This document shows positions 1-7,761 of a DNA stretch of 64,000 nt, one piece after another (the first letter of the stretch is position 1; each line of letters starts with the position of its first letter). Source of the DNA: Bacillus alkalisoli (lineage in GTDB: Bacteria; Bacillota; Bacilli; Bacillales; Bacillaceae_I); assembly GCF_002797415.1 (NCBI RefSeq), contig NZ_KZ454944.1, positions 3,056,665 to 3,120,664 of the forward strand. The letters run 5' to 3'. A program made the position numbers and the translations under genes. Below the pieces are notes generated by a model. That model made no database searches. It was not told the origin of the DNA and worked only from the letters and a program-made list of their open reading frames with translations.

Positions 1-293
1 TTAAACTCATTAATCTTGCCAGCAACAGCTTCAATTAGTTCGCTGCTAAATAACATACCAGTTTTTAACGCATTCGGTTTTAAATCTTCATTTAGTGAAT
101 TCATTTGCTCTAATACCGCTTCAATTGGAAGAGGATAAACACCTTGAACACCTAAAGTATTCTGGGCAGTAACAGCAGTTATTGCAGACATCCCGAACAC
201 TTCTAGCTCTTGAAAAGTCTTTAAGTCTGCTTGAATACCTGCTCCACCACCACTATCAGAGCCAGCTATTGTTAATGCTTTATAAACCATCAT
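1..293 (-). CDS. thiD: ThiD, hydroxymethylpyrimidine/phosphomethylpyrimidine kinase (partial, C-terminus off window)
   Basis: This is the N-terminal ~97 residues of a ribokinase-fold kinase that phosphorylates HMP and then HMP-P to HMP-PP for thiamine synthesis in the cytosol. The start MVYKALTIAGSDSGGGAGIQ is the family signature: the GSDSGGGAGIQADLKT segment forms the substrate/anion site, and MSAITAVTAQNT follows as in characterised ThiD. Two adjacent ATG codons (293 and 290) follow a GGAGGAGG ribosome site; 290 gives the better spacing. It is the last visible gene of the tenI-thiO-thiS-thiG-thiF-thiD transcript, 13-16 bp after thiF. PdxK-type pyridoxine kinases share the fold, but the thi context supports ThiD. 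The ORF runs off the left edge with no stop. Confidence 0.93.
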   Translation of the reverse strand, partial: MMVYKALTIAGSDSGGGAGIQADLKTFQELEVFGMSAITAVTAQNTLGVQGVYPLPIEAVLEQMNSLNEDLKPNALKTGMLFSSELIEAVAGKINEF

Positions 294-306
294 GTACCTC
301 CTCCTC

Positions 307-1326
307 TTATCCACCAAAATAACGATGATAAAGCGTTTTTGCTTTGGCTATTTCTTTTGTACCATGAACGAGAGCGCGGCCGTCTTGAAATAGTACAATT
401 CGATGACCTTCTAGTTCACATGATAATAAAAATGGATTTTGCTCGACCTTTACATTTTGTGAAGCAAGTACCTTTTCTACTTCTTCCAAATTACGTTGTA
501 CGGCTCTAGCAGGGCGAATTTGAACAGTATCCCTACCACAAAGCACGGCCGTTTTCGTTTGATTTTCAAAATCTAAATAAGGATAAGTAGGTGTTTCTCC
601 ACATGTATGACAATCAATGCTTTTCATTGCGGAAACATTTAATGCAACATACTGATTTTTCCATAGATCAAACGATACTAGCTTATTTCTTAGCGCATCC
701 TTATCACCAGTTAGTAATTTCATTGCTTCACTAACTTGATGAGCTACTACCATTTGTACAGCTGGAGAAATAATTCCAACTGTATCGCATGTTGCTCCTC
801 CTAGTGGCATTGCTTTTAATAAGCATTGTAAACAAGGAGTTTCACCAGGAATAATTGTATAAGAGAGGCCATAGCTTCCAACACAAGCACCATATATCCA
901 AGGAATATTATACTTATGCGCAATATCATTTATAATAAAGCGGATATCAAAGTTATCGGTGGCATCAATAATTAAATCCACTCCATCCGCAAGCTGTTCC
1001 ATTACATCCGGTGTAGCATCTAGCACATGAGCTTCTATTATTACTTCACTATTTATTGCTGCTAGTCTAGATTTTGCTGCCATCGCTTTCGGTAGTTTTG
1101 CCTCTGCATCTTCTTCACTATATAATTGCTGTCTTTGCAGATTACTCCACTCGACATAGTCTCTGTCCACGATCGATAGCTTTCCAATTCCAGCACGAAC
1201 TAGCGCCTCGGCATTTCCCGTACCGAGTGCACCAGCTCCTATTACTAATACATGCTTTTCCCTCATATTTCTTTGTCCTTGCTCTCCTATTGGTGTGAAC
1301 AAGATTTGACGGGAATAACGTTCCAT
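307..1326 (-). CDS. thiF: ThiF-family sulfur carrier adenylyltransferase
   Basis: E1-like enzyme that adenylates the C-terminal glycine of ThiS so that sulfur can be loaded for thiazole synthesis. The Rossmann ATP site GAGALGTGNAEALVRAGIG is near residue 30, followed by the DRDYVEWSNLQRQ segment with the conserved Asp/Asn/Arg residues, and the DATDNFDIRF motif near 120. Two CxxC pairs (CLQC near 166-169 and CHTC near 240) should bind structural zinc. The C-terminal ~90 residues are an extension common in Bacillus ThiF/MoeB proteins. The start lies 1 bp after the thiG stop with no strong ribosome site, so translational coupling is likely. MoeB is the main alternative; the operon makes ThiF far more likely. 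Confidence 0.93.
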   Translation of the reverse strand: MERYSRQILFTPIGEQGQRNMREKHVLVIGAGALGTGNAEALVRAGIGKLSIVDRDYVEWSNLQRQQLYSEEDAEAKLPKAMAAKSRLAAINSEVIIEAHVLDATPDVMEQLADGVDLIIDATDNFDIRFIINDIAHKYNIPWIYGACVGSYGLSYTIIPGETPCLQCLLKAMPLGGATCDTVGIISPAVQMVVAHQVSEAMKLLTGDKDALRNKLVSFDLWKNQYVALNVSAMKSIDCHTCGETPTYPYLDFENQTKTAVLCGRDTVQIRPARAVQRNLEEVEKVLASQNVKVEQNPFLLSCELEGHRIVLFQDGRALVHGTKEIAKAKTLYHRYFGG

Positions 1327-1327
1327 T

Positions 1328-2101
1328 TTAGCTCACACTCATTCCTTCTGTTGGGCTACTCGCTGTTGCATAACGTTTTTTCTCCATGCGTCCAGCTTCA
1401 TAACCTAATCTTCCTGCTTCAATTCCTAGCTTCATAGCATGTGCCATTTTCACTGGATCGTTTGCTGCTGAAACTGCTGTATTTAGTAACACACCATCTG
1501 CTCCTAATTCCATTGCATAAGCAGCATCTGCAGGTGAGCCAATTCCAGCATCAACAATAACTGGTACATTTGCCTGTTCAATGATGAATCTTAAGTTTAA
1601 CGGATTCACAATTCCTTGCCCTGAACCGATTGGAGATGCACCTGGCATAATGGCATGTGAACCTAACTCTTCTAATTTTCGTGCTAACACAACGTCATCT
1701 GAAGTGTAAGGTAAAACGATGAATCCTTCTTTTATTAATTCTTCTGTTGCTTTTAATGTTTCAACTGGATCCGGTAACAATGTTTTCCAGCACCCAATAA
1801 CTTCGACTTTAATCATGTCGCATAATCCTGATGCTTTTGCTAGTTTAGCAATTCGCACTGCTTCTTCTGCCGTTTTAGCTCCAGCCGTATTTGGTAAAAG
1901 TGTATATCTATCTAAGTCTAGTTTTTCTAAAAAGTTCGGTTGGCTTGCTTCAAAAATATTCATTCGACGAACAGCAAATGTTAAAATATCTGCTTCTGAT
2001 ACTGCCACCGCTTCTTTTTGAATATCAAAGTTTGGGTACTTCCCAGTTCCTAATAATAAACGTGACTTAAATTCGTATGGTCCAATTTTTAACATAATCA
2101 T
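1328..2101 (-). CDS. thiG: ThiG, thiazole synthase
   Basis: TIM-barrel synthase that condenses deoxyxylulose-5-phosphate, dehydroglycine (from ThiO) and ThiS-thiocarboxylate into the thiazole phosphate. The length of 257 aa is normal. [10 protein letters not shown] near residue 16, the Schiff-base Lys in IKVEVIG (K98) and the [31 protein letters not shown] phosphate-binding region (seen as consecutive shorter motifs from about residue 180) all match the family. Its ATG overlaps the thiS stop in an ATGA arrangement, which fits tightly coupled expression of ThiS and ThiG, which form a complex in Bacillus subtilis. Confidence 0.96.
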   Translation of the reverse strand: MIMLKIGPYEFKSRLLLGTGKYPNFDIQKEAVAVSEADILTFAVRRMNIFEASQPNFLEKLDLDRYTLLPNTAGAKTAEEAVRIAKLAKASGLCDMIKVEVIGCWKTLLPDPVETLKATEELIKEGFIVLPYTSDDVVLARKLEELGSHAIMPGASPIGSGQGIVNPLNLRFIIEQANVPVIVDAGIGSPADAAYAMELGADGVLLNTAVSAANDPVKMAHAMKLGIEAGRLGYEAGRMEKKRYATASSPTEGMSVS

Positions 2102-2304
2102 CCGCCTCCAACAAAATGTACTAATTCTATTTGATCTCCATCGTTTACATGTTCCATTTCATGTGAATCTTTTTGTAAAATCTCTTTGTTTTTTTCCACT
2201 ATAACTACTTTTTGATCTAGCTTAAAATGAGCAAGCAGCTGTTTTACAGTTGTTACTTCACTTGGAAGCTCCATTATTTCTCCATTAATAGAAAGTTTCT
2301 TCAT
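2098..2304 (-). CDS. thiS: ThiS, sulfur carrier protein
   Basis: Small (68 aa) beta-grasp ubiquitin-like carrier. It ends in the Gly-Gly tail (HFVGGG) that ThiF adenylates and that carries the thiocarboxylate used by ThiG. The internal [11 protein letters not shown] and [14 protein letters not shown] segments are typical. A strong AAGGAGGGG site lies 6-7 bp before the ATG. It overlaps thiG by 4 nt. Stoichiometry and partners are inferred from the well-studied B. subtilis system; nothing here is unusual. Confidence 0.95.
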   Translation of the reverse strand: MKKLSINGEIMELPSEVTTVKQLLAHFKLDQKVVIVEKNKEILQKDSHEMEHVNDGDQIELVHFVGGG

Positions 2305-2317
2305 TTGCTCCCCTCCT

Positions 2318-3439
2318 TTATGTAGTAACTGTTAATCTATTTAATTTAAAAGCTTCCATATACTTGGGTAGTTCATGTCCCTTAACGATATTCGCTATCG
2401 TTTCCCCAGTTATTGGTGCTAGTAAAATACCATTTCGGTAATGACCTGTTGCGATGATCATATTTGAAAATTGTGGATGCAATCCTAAGAATGGTAGTTC
2501 ATCACCTGTTTGCGGCCTAATACCAGCCCAACTTTTTTCAAAAGTTGCCTTAGCAATGTCTGGAATAAGCGAAGTTGCTTTTTCCATTAGTGAAAGCATT
2601 CCTCCAACAGATACTTTTTCTGAAAATGTATTAGGAATCATCGTTGCACCAATTATTAGCCTGTTTCCACTTTTCGGTACAACGTAGCAACCAGTAGCAA
2701 AAATCGTACTCGATATGATTGGTTTATCTGCTAAGACAGATATACATTCTCCCTTTACAGGATGAGCATTTATTGTCAATCCTGACTGTTCTAAAAGTCT
2801 CTTACTCCATGCACCTGTAGTAACAATGACATGTTCTGAGTTAAACTCACCATCATTCGTAACGACACCTGTTATCTTGGAACCTTCTCTATGAAATTCG
2901 TAAGCTTCTACATATTCCTTTACATCTGCTCCTAGGGCTATTGCGCTTTTGCAAAAAGCAGCTGTTAAATGGATAGGGTTTACATGTCCATCATTCGGAA
3001 TAGTCATCGCACCAAGTACATTGTCACTTAAAGATTTTTCCTTATCTAAAACTTCTTCTTTTGTTAGCCAGCTTGTTTCTTCACCAAGATTACGTTGGGC
3101 CTCGATTATTTGTTTGAGGTGTACTACTTCTTTATCAGTTCTGGCAACTTTCAGCATTCCTTTTTGAACAAGTTCAATATCAATGCCACTAAATTCTTTT
3201 AGTTCTTCTTGAAGAGCTGGGAATTTACTTCTACTCGATCGAGCTAATTCAAATAATGGGCCAGCCTCCGTTAATTCCACTTGAGCTCCGAGCATACCAG
3301 CTGCAGCGTTGGATGCTTTGGAACCAATTTGGTCTTTTTCTAAAAGAAGTACTTTATAGCCTAACTTGCTTAAATTAAATGCAGCAGCACAACCGTTTAC
3401 TCCGCCACCAATAATAATGATGTCATACTTTTTATTCAT
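2318..3439 (-). CDS. thiO: ThiO, glycine oxidase (FAD-dependent)
   Basis: DAO-family flavoenzyme oxidising glycine to the imine that feeds thiazole formation. The N-terminal dinucleotide-binding motif IIIGGGVNGCAAAFNLSKLG is at residues 7-27, then EKDQIGSKASNAAAGMLGAQ, which matches the flavin-contact region of glycine oxidases. The C-terminal IATGHYRNGILLAPITGE motif is diagnostic of ThiO (RNGILLAP loop). Length 373 aa is usual. AGGAGG lies directly upstream of the ATG and the gene sits between tenI and thiS. Other DAO-family oxidases look similar, but the C-terminal motif plus operon settle it. Confidence 0.95.
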   Translation of the reverse strand: MNKKYDIIIIGGGVNGCAAAFNLSKLGYKVLLLEKDQIGSKASNAAAGMLGAQVELTEAGPLFELARSSRSKFPALQEELKEFSGIDIELVQKGMLKVARTDKEVVHLKQIIEAQRNLGEETSWLTKEEVLDKEKSLSDNVLGAMTIPNDGHVNPIHLTAAFCKSAIALGADVKEYVEAYEFHREGSKITGVVTNDGEFNSEHVIVTTGAWSKRLLEQSGLTINAHPVKGECISVLADKPIISSTIFATGCYVVPKSGNRLIIGATMIPNTFSEKVSVGGMLSLMEKATSLIPDIAKATFEKSWAGIRPQTGDELPFLGLHPQFSNMIIATGHYRNGILLAPITGETIANIVKGHELPKYMEAFKLNRLTVTT

Positions 3440-3449
3440 GATGTACCTC

Positions 3450-4049
3450 CTATCTTACTAGCGTACTAGTTTGATATGTTTTCGCTGCTTCTACAACATC
3501 TTCAGCACTTACTATTCCACTCATAATCGCCACACCACTACCGCCTAAGTCGTGAATATCTTTCACATTTTCTGGTTTAATTCCACCGATAGAAATAACT
3601 GGTATGGACACATTGTTTATTATCTTTTTTAGTTGAGCTAATCCTTTTGGAATTTTCCCTTGTTTAGACGTTGTTTCATATATGTGGCCAAACAGAAGGT
3701 AATCTGCTCCGTTTTGCTCAGCATATATAGCTTCTTCTAATGAATGAATAGAACATCCTAACAGTAGATTGGGAAACGCTTTTCTAGCTAGTTTAATATC
3801 TACACTGTGATAAGCTAGCTGAGCACCTTTGAGGTTCATGGAATGGGCAACATCTAATCGGTCATTGATGATTATTTTTTGTGATGGCACGCCTTGTGCG
3901 AGTAAATTTTCCACAGTGGATATAAGTTCGGATGCTGTTCTATGCTTTTCTCTTATGTGCATGTAATCGACGTGTGGATGGATACTAGTAAAGATATTTA
4001 CAAGTTCGTCTACTTGCTTTTTTCCATCAGAAATGACATGTAGTTGCAT
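3450..4049 (-). CDS. tenI: TenI, thiazole tautomerase (ThiE-like fold)
   Basis: This 199-aa TIM-barrel protein belongs to the ThiE/TenI family. In B. subtilis TenI aromatises the thiazole tautomer made by ThiG rather than joining thiazole to HMP-PP. The start MQLHVISDGKK, the KIIINDRLDVAHSMNLKGAQLAYHS phosphate/pyrimidine region and YLLFGHIYETTSKQGK followed by PVISIGGIKPENV fit the family. The tautomerase His expected in TenI appears to be in GAQLAYHS/GHIYET; I did not align it. It is the first gene after TPP riboswitch 4476-4563, with a 187-bp palindromic repeat in the leader between terminator and gene. ThiE is the alternative identity. Confidence 0.88.
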   Translation of the reverse strand: MQLHVISDGKKQVDELVNIFTSIHPHVDYMHIREKHRTASELISTVENLLAQGVPSQKIIINDRLDVAHSMNLKGAQLAYHSVDIKLARKAFPNLLLGCSIHSLEEAIYAEQNGADYLLFGHIYETTSKQGKIPKGLAQLKKIINNVSIPVISIGGIKPENVKDIHDLGGSGVAIMSGIVSAEDVVEAAKTYQTSTLVR

Positions 4050-4096
4050 ACTTTACTCCTTTAAATTCAAATGCTACCTCTTCAAGAGTACTAAAT

Positions 4097-4283
4097 GTTG
4101 ATGTTGGCGGAAGGTGCTCGCTTTCCGCGGGTGGTCTCGGGAGCCTCCTCGACGTTACACGCCTGTGGGGTCTCCCTTGACGCACTATTCCCGCAGGACA
4201 AGGAAGGCTGCGGGAGCGTTACATCGCACGAAGAAAATGTGGAAGCATTTTCGAGGAGTCTCACACCTTCCGCCAACATCAAC
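4097..4283. repeat. Palindromic intergenic repeat, subtype B, copy 1
   Basis: The outer arms GTTGATGTTGGCGGAAGGTG (4097-4116) and its exact reverse complement (4264-4283) enclose a core with CTCGCTTTCCGCGGGTGGTC, GGGAGCCTCCTCGACG, GCCTGTGGGGTCTCCC and ..GAGTCTCACACC. Compared with the 128-129 bp copies at 9782 and 58181, it carries ~58 bp extra before the right arm, including GCATTTTCGAGGAGTC. The same extra module occurs in copies at 6893 and 22914. It lies inside the transcribed thi leader, downstream of the riboswitch terminator and ~48 bp before tenI. Confidence 0.85.
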
Positions 4284-4390
4284 TAAACATATAACAAAAA
4301 CTTAATTACGTCTTTAACTTCATTAATTCTGGTACAGGTTCCTCTGAAAAGAATGCTAGAATAAGTATTACCATCGTTGTTAAAACACAA

Positions 4391-4428
4391 AAAACCACTC
4401 TCTACTTTTTTAGCGTAGTGAGTGGTTT
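4391..4428 (-). terminator. Riboswitch-controlled intrinsic terminator of the tenI-thiD operon
   Basis: On the minus strand AACCACTCACTACGC, an A-rich loop and GTAGAGAGTGGTT are followed by TTTTTTG. The sequence CTACGCTA in the 5' arm is exactly complementary to TAGCGTAG at the 3' side of the TPP aptamer, so the antiterminator and the aptamer are mutually exclusive. That is the expected OFF-switch design. Confidence 0.9.
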
Positions 4429-4475
4429 ATTTTACATATTTCTTCTTATCGAAATGATTAGATGAAAAGGTCCGG

Positions 4476-4563
4476 CCACTTCCCTACGCTAGTGCTAACT
4501 AGATCAGGTTCAAAGGGTCTGGAAATCGTTCTTTCCATCTCAGTCAATAGACTCCCCTAGTGA
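4476..4563 (-). promoter_or_regulatory. TPP riboswitch (THI element) upstream of tenI
   Basis: Read on the minus strand, it holds CACTAGGGGAG, then CTGAGATGG, the diagnostic ACCCTTTGAACCTGATC box and the 3' CTAGCGTAGGGAAGTGG segment. These are the conserved parts of the TPP aptamer (P1, P2/J2-4, P4-P5). It sits 25 bp downstream of a sigma-A-like promoter and 50 bp upstream of an intrinsic terminator. TPP binding should terminate transcription of tenI-thiO-thiS-thiG-thiF-thiD. Confidence 0.96.
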
Positions 4564-4587
4564 TAATGTTTATGAGATTGTGACCTT

Positions 4588-4615
4588 AGTATACCATAAA
4601 TCTATTACTTTTCAA
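4588..4615 (-). promoter_or_regulatory. Sigma-A-type promoter of the tenI operon
   Basis: On the minus strand TTGAAA (4610-4615) and TATACT (4588-4593) are separated by 16 bp, ~25 bp before the TPP aptamer. Spacing and context support it; start site not known. Confidence 0.7.
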
Positions 4616-4628
4616 AACAATCCATCTG

Positions 4629-5426
4629 TTAATACCGAACATCGGTTACTGAAAAATAAGGATAAGCAACTGCCAAATAATAAGAAGTAAAAATTAATAT
4701 AAAAAATGTCGACACATATAAAAGATCATTTTTTGATAAAGTTACGTTGTAGTAAAAAGTACGTTTTTTTTGTTTTGAAAATCTTTTTGCTTCCATGGCA
4801 ACCGCAATTCTGTGTGCCCTACGAATGCTTTGTGATAGTAAAGGGATACTATAAAATTGCAACTTGGAGAACATTGCCTTTACTCCTTTTTTACTCTCTA
4901 CACCTCTAACGACCAACGCTTTACGTAATGTTAAAAACTCTTCTATCATAATGGGAATTAACCTTACTGCCGCTAAGAAACTGTAAGCATATTTAGGTGG
5001 TAGCTTACACTGCTGCATTAATGAATAAAACAATAATACTGGTTTTGTCGTAAGGGCAAAAAGCAACCCTAAAACGCCAAATACTGTTGCGCGTAACCCT
5101 AAATGTATCCCTCTATAAAAACTTTCTTCCGTGACATGTATTAAACCAAATTTTAGCCACGTTGTATCTCCCTTACCGAACATCGCCATTGGAGCCATAG
5201 CCGAAAGAAATATTAATAGGAAAGGAATGAGTAGTAAAAGTTTTACTTTCGTTAAATGTCCTGTAGCAAAAAAGTATAGAACTAACATGAAGATTGTCAT
5301 GTTTAGTAGTATGTTAATGTTGTGTATGAACACCACCACGAAAAAAAATAGCAACATACCTAGTAATTTGAAACTTGGATTTACTCGATGCAACCAAGTT
5401 TCTTTAACTTCCAACGACCATTGCAT
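4629..5426 (-). CDS. ykoC: YkoC-like ECF transporter T component (thiamine precursor uptake)
   Basis: 265-aa CbiQ/EcfT-type transmembrane protein that couples ATPases to the substrate-binding subunit in an energy-coupling-factor importer. It has hydrophobic segments from residue ~20 onward (LLGMLLFFFVVVFI, VKLLLLIPFLLIFLS, FGVLGLLFALT) and the coupling helices with VRLIPIMIEEFLTLRKALVVRGVE and MEAKRF, matching the Ala-Arg-Gly type motifs of EcfT proteins. I chose ATG 5426 (MQWSLEVKETW) after AAAGGAGAG; an in-frame upstream extension lies inside ykoD and lacks a ribosome site. It overlaps ykoD by 23 bp. Order tenA-ykoE-ykoD-ykoC with a TPP riboswitch supports thiamine, HMP or a degradation product as substrate. 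Confidence 0.9.
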   Translation of the reverse strand: MQWSLEVKETWLHRVNPSFKLLGMLLFFFVVVFIHNINILLNMTIFMLVLYFFATGHLTKVKLLLLIPFLLIFLSAMAPMAMFGKGDTTWLKFGLIHVTEESFYRGIHLGLRATVFGVLGLLFALTTKPVLLFYSLMQQCKLPPKYAYSFLAAVRLIPIMIEEFLTLRKALVVRGVESKKGVKAMFSKLQFYSIPLLSQSIRRAHRIAVAMEAKRFSKQKKRTFYYNVTLSKNDLLYVSTFFILIFTSYYLAVAYPYFSVTDVRY

Positions 5427-6858
5427 GTTGTTCTCTCCTTTCTTGCTTTTTGACATATTCCTCTTTACGAAGTTGCGTTGACAGCACACCATTCTCCACA
5501 ACCCAAACAGTGTCCGCAAAATGATCCACAATGTGTTCGTCATGCGTGACCATAACGATACTAACACCTTGCTCTTTTAGTTCTTGCAACCATTTAAGCA
5601 TAGAAAACGTATTTTTGCTGTCTTGCCCAAAGGTCGGTTCGTCTAACAAAAGTACTTGTGGATGATGGACGACAGATGAAGCAACACTTAACCTTCTCTT
5701 TTGTCCCGTTGATAAAGAATATGGATGATTATTTTCTACATGTTTTAAATGAAATTCTCTAAGAAATTGCTCAACTATCGCTTTTGTTTCATCCTCTGCT
5801 ATTTTATTTATCTTTAACGTGTAAGCAATCTCTTCAGACACAGAGTTTGTAACAAACTGAAACTCCGGGTTTTGAAAAACAAAAGCTAACCCACCTTGCG
5901 GATTGGGGTTATTTGAATGAATCATACAATCCCCTTGTGTTTTCAATAAACCCATGATAGATTCCAACAACGTGCTTTTTCCAGCGCCATTCTCTCCAAC
6001 AATGGTGATCCATTCACCTTTATGAATGTTTGCTTGTTCCACTTTAATCTTTTCTTCTTTTCCTCTAAATCCTAGTAGCTGATCCATCGAAACTAGAACA
6101 TCCTTTTGGAATGGCTTAACAGTTGGTTTTGAATTATTTTCAGCAAATTCTTTCCACACACCTGGGTACCATATACCAAATTCTTTTAATTTTTCTTTAT
6201 AATCATGAAAAATCACATCTGTTTTTCCATCCGCTAGTATCGAGCCATCTTCTTGAAATACGACCACTCTATTTGCAAAATCCAACAAATAATCTAGCTT
6301 GTGTTCTACTATAATAACCGTTTTGTCCTGACCAATCTTTTTCATCGTTTCCCATAATTCTTTTGTTCCTTGTGGGTCGAGCATGGCGGTTGGCTCATCT
6401 AAAAACAATACATCCGGTTCCATTGCTAAAACGGATGCTATCGCTAATCTTTGCTTCATACCACCAGATAGTTCATTAATTTTCGTATGTGGTGACTGTA
6501 AGTGTAAGCCAACCGTCTGAATTAGTTCTGTTATTTTTTCATCCATATTCTCCCGTGGAACAGCTAAATTTTCTAACACGAATGCTAGTTCCTCATCGAC
6601 ATATGGCATACAAAATTGTGTATCTGGGTCTTGGAACACATAGCCCCAAGATTCAGGTAATTGTAATTCTTCTGCAATCATAGGTACGTCGATTGCTTCA
6701 GGTATTAAACCAGACAATACTTGTAAAAGCGTTGACTTTCCACATCCTGATGGTCCTAGGAGTAGTATTTTTTCACCTTCATCACATGTAAAGGAAAGGT
6801 CATTAAAAAGTCTTTCTCCACCTGGATATTTCAATCGTATGTTTTTTGCTTTAATCAT
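5404..6858 (-). CDS. ykoD: YkoD-like duplicated ECF ABC ATPase
   Basis: This is a 484-aa protein with two fused ABC ATPase domains powering the ECF importer. Domain 1: Walker A GPSGCGKSTLLQ near 35, signature LSGGMKQRLAIASVLA near 130, Walker B VLFLDEPTAMLDP. Domain 2 (from ~260): GENGAGKSTLLESI, LSTGQKRRLSVASSVV and VLLLDEPTFGQDSKN. The second signature LSTGQ is a usual variant of LSGGQ in these fused ATPases. Length and domain order match B. subtilis YkoD. A 269-bp palindromic repeat separates it from ykoE, leaving its own AAAGGAG site 5 bp before the ATG intact. Confidence 0.93.
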   Translation of the reverse strand: MIKAKNIRLKYPGGERLFNDLSFTCDEGEKILLLGPSGCGKSTLLQVLSGLIPEAIDVPMIAEELQLPESWGYVFQDPDTQFCMPYVDEELAFVLENLAVPRENMDEKITELIQTVGLHLQSPHTKINELSGGMKQRLAIASVLAMEPDVLFLDEPTAMLDPQGTKELWETMKKIGQDKTVIIVEHKLDYLLDFANRVVVFQEDGSILADGKTDVIFHDYKEKLKEFGIWYPGVWKEFAENNSKPTVKPFQKDVLVSMDQLLGFRGKEEKIKVEQANIHKGEWITIVGENGAGKSTLLESIMGLLKTQGDCMIHSNNPNPQGGLAFVFQNPEFQFVTNSVSEEIAYTLKINKIAEDETKAIVEQFLREFHLKHVENNHPYSLSTGQKRRLSVASSVVHHPQVLLLDEPTFGQDSKNTFSMLKWLQELKEQGVSIVMVTHDEHIVDHFADTVWVVENGVLSTQLRKEEYVKKQERREQHAMVVGS

Positions 6859-6892
6859 GATAACTCCTTTATTTGAGTCAATTTATTTACTT

Positions 6893-7161
6893 GGCTATGT
6901 TATGAAAGACCGCTGTTTATTTCCGTGCAAGGCTTCGCTTTCCGCGGGCGGTAAAAAGGAAGGTTATTTTCACTATCGTGAAAAAACCTACTCCCTCGGC
7001 GCAAGTGCCTGTGGGGTCTCCCGTCTCCCGCTGGACAAGGAAGGCTACAGAGAATACATCCTTCGTAAGAAAATGCGTATGCATTTTCGAGGAGTCTCCC
7101 CCTGCAAGAAAATCAACAGCTATAACGTAATTAAATATCAACACAAAACTTTATTATAGTT
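6893..7161. repeat. Palindromic element, subtype A, inserted between ykoE and ykoD
   Basis: It begins GGCTATGTTATGAAAG, has an inner arm TGTTTATTTCCGTGCAAGG with a degraded partner near 7105-7120 (CCTGCAAGAAAATCAACAG), and a core with GCTTCGCTTTCCGCGGGC, GGCGCAAGTGCCTGTGGGG and GCATTTTCGAGGAGTC. The flanks ATTTACTT (6885-6892 and 7162-7169; 10 bp if TT is counted) look like a target duplication. The right copy overlaps the last two codons and is preceded by the stop codon of ykoE. Confidence 0.85.
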
Positions 7162-7744
7162 ATTTACTTAAAGAATCGTAATCTTCTTTGCTTGCAGGGC
7201 GAAGTAAGTTTGTAACTCCTGTCTTTTCTAGAGCTTTTACAATGACATAAGCTAGGACGCCAGCGAACAAGACAGAGCCAATTAGGCGGAATGTAACCTT
7301 TAGCATTAAATTCCATGCTTCTAGATCGAATAGATAACCTCTGTAAATATCCATCACAAAAGAGCCAAATGCAGAGCCAATTCCAGCAAGAGAAACGACT
7401 AGTAAGTCGAAACGTTTGTAACGGAATGCCATAAACACTAGCTCAGCAAATAAACCTTGAAGTACTCCGTAAACTAACACTTCTACACCAAATTGAGAGC
7501 CAACAATAAATTCACCAGATGCAGCAGCAACTTCCGCTAAAAACGCTACTCCAGCTTTTCTTATAATCAAATAGGCAACTGTTGCAGCGATAAACCACAT
7601 TCCATACGTAAGTTCCTGTACTTGCATACCTGTTAATCCGACAAAGTCATAGACAGTTCCCCATAGTTTATAAATAATCCCGAACACAATTGCGATTAAG
7701 ATAGTTACTAAAATATCGGTTAGTTTTAAGCCTTTATTTTTCAT
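7160..7744 (-). CDS. ykoE: YkoE-like substrate-binding (S) component of an ECF transporter
   Basis: 194-aa integral membrane protein with about five to six hydrophobic segments (ILVTILIAIVFGIIYKLW, MWFIAATVAYLIIRKAG, VLVYGVLQGLFAELVFMAF, LIGSVLFAGVLAYVIVKALE). It matches YkoE in length and topology. YkoE is proposed to bind the hydroxymethylpyrimidine moiety of thiamine or a related compound; that specificity is from the family and riboswitch context, not from visible residues. It lies 17 bp after tenA. A palindromic element is inserted right at its stop codon, duplicating ATTTACTT, so the C-terminus was probably preserved by the target duplication. Confidence 0.87.
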   Translation of the reverse strand: MKNKGLKLTDILVTILIAIVFGIIYKLWGTVYDFVGLTGMQVQELTYGMWFIAATVAYLIIRKAGVAFLAEVAAASGEFIVGSQFGVEVLVYGVLQGLFAELVFMAFRYKRFDLLVVSLAGIGSAFGSFVMDIYRGYLFDLEAWNLMLKVTFRLIGSVLFAGVLAYVIVKALEKTGVTNLLRPASKEDYDSLSK

Positions 7745-7761
7745 CTTCTTTGTCCTCTCTC

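Noticed and set aside
4091-4286. ORFs of 60-65 codons inside the palindromic repeats, on both strands.
   Set aside because: The repeats are GC-richer and lack stops by composition; no ribosome sites, and copies do not conserve a frame.
4629-5567. Longer version of YkoC with 47 extra N-terminal residues.
   Set aside because: The extension reads through ykoD in another frame, has no ribosome site and no family similarity; ATG 5426 has a strong site.
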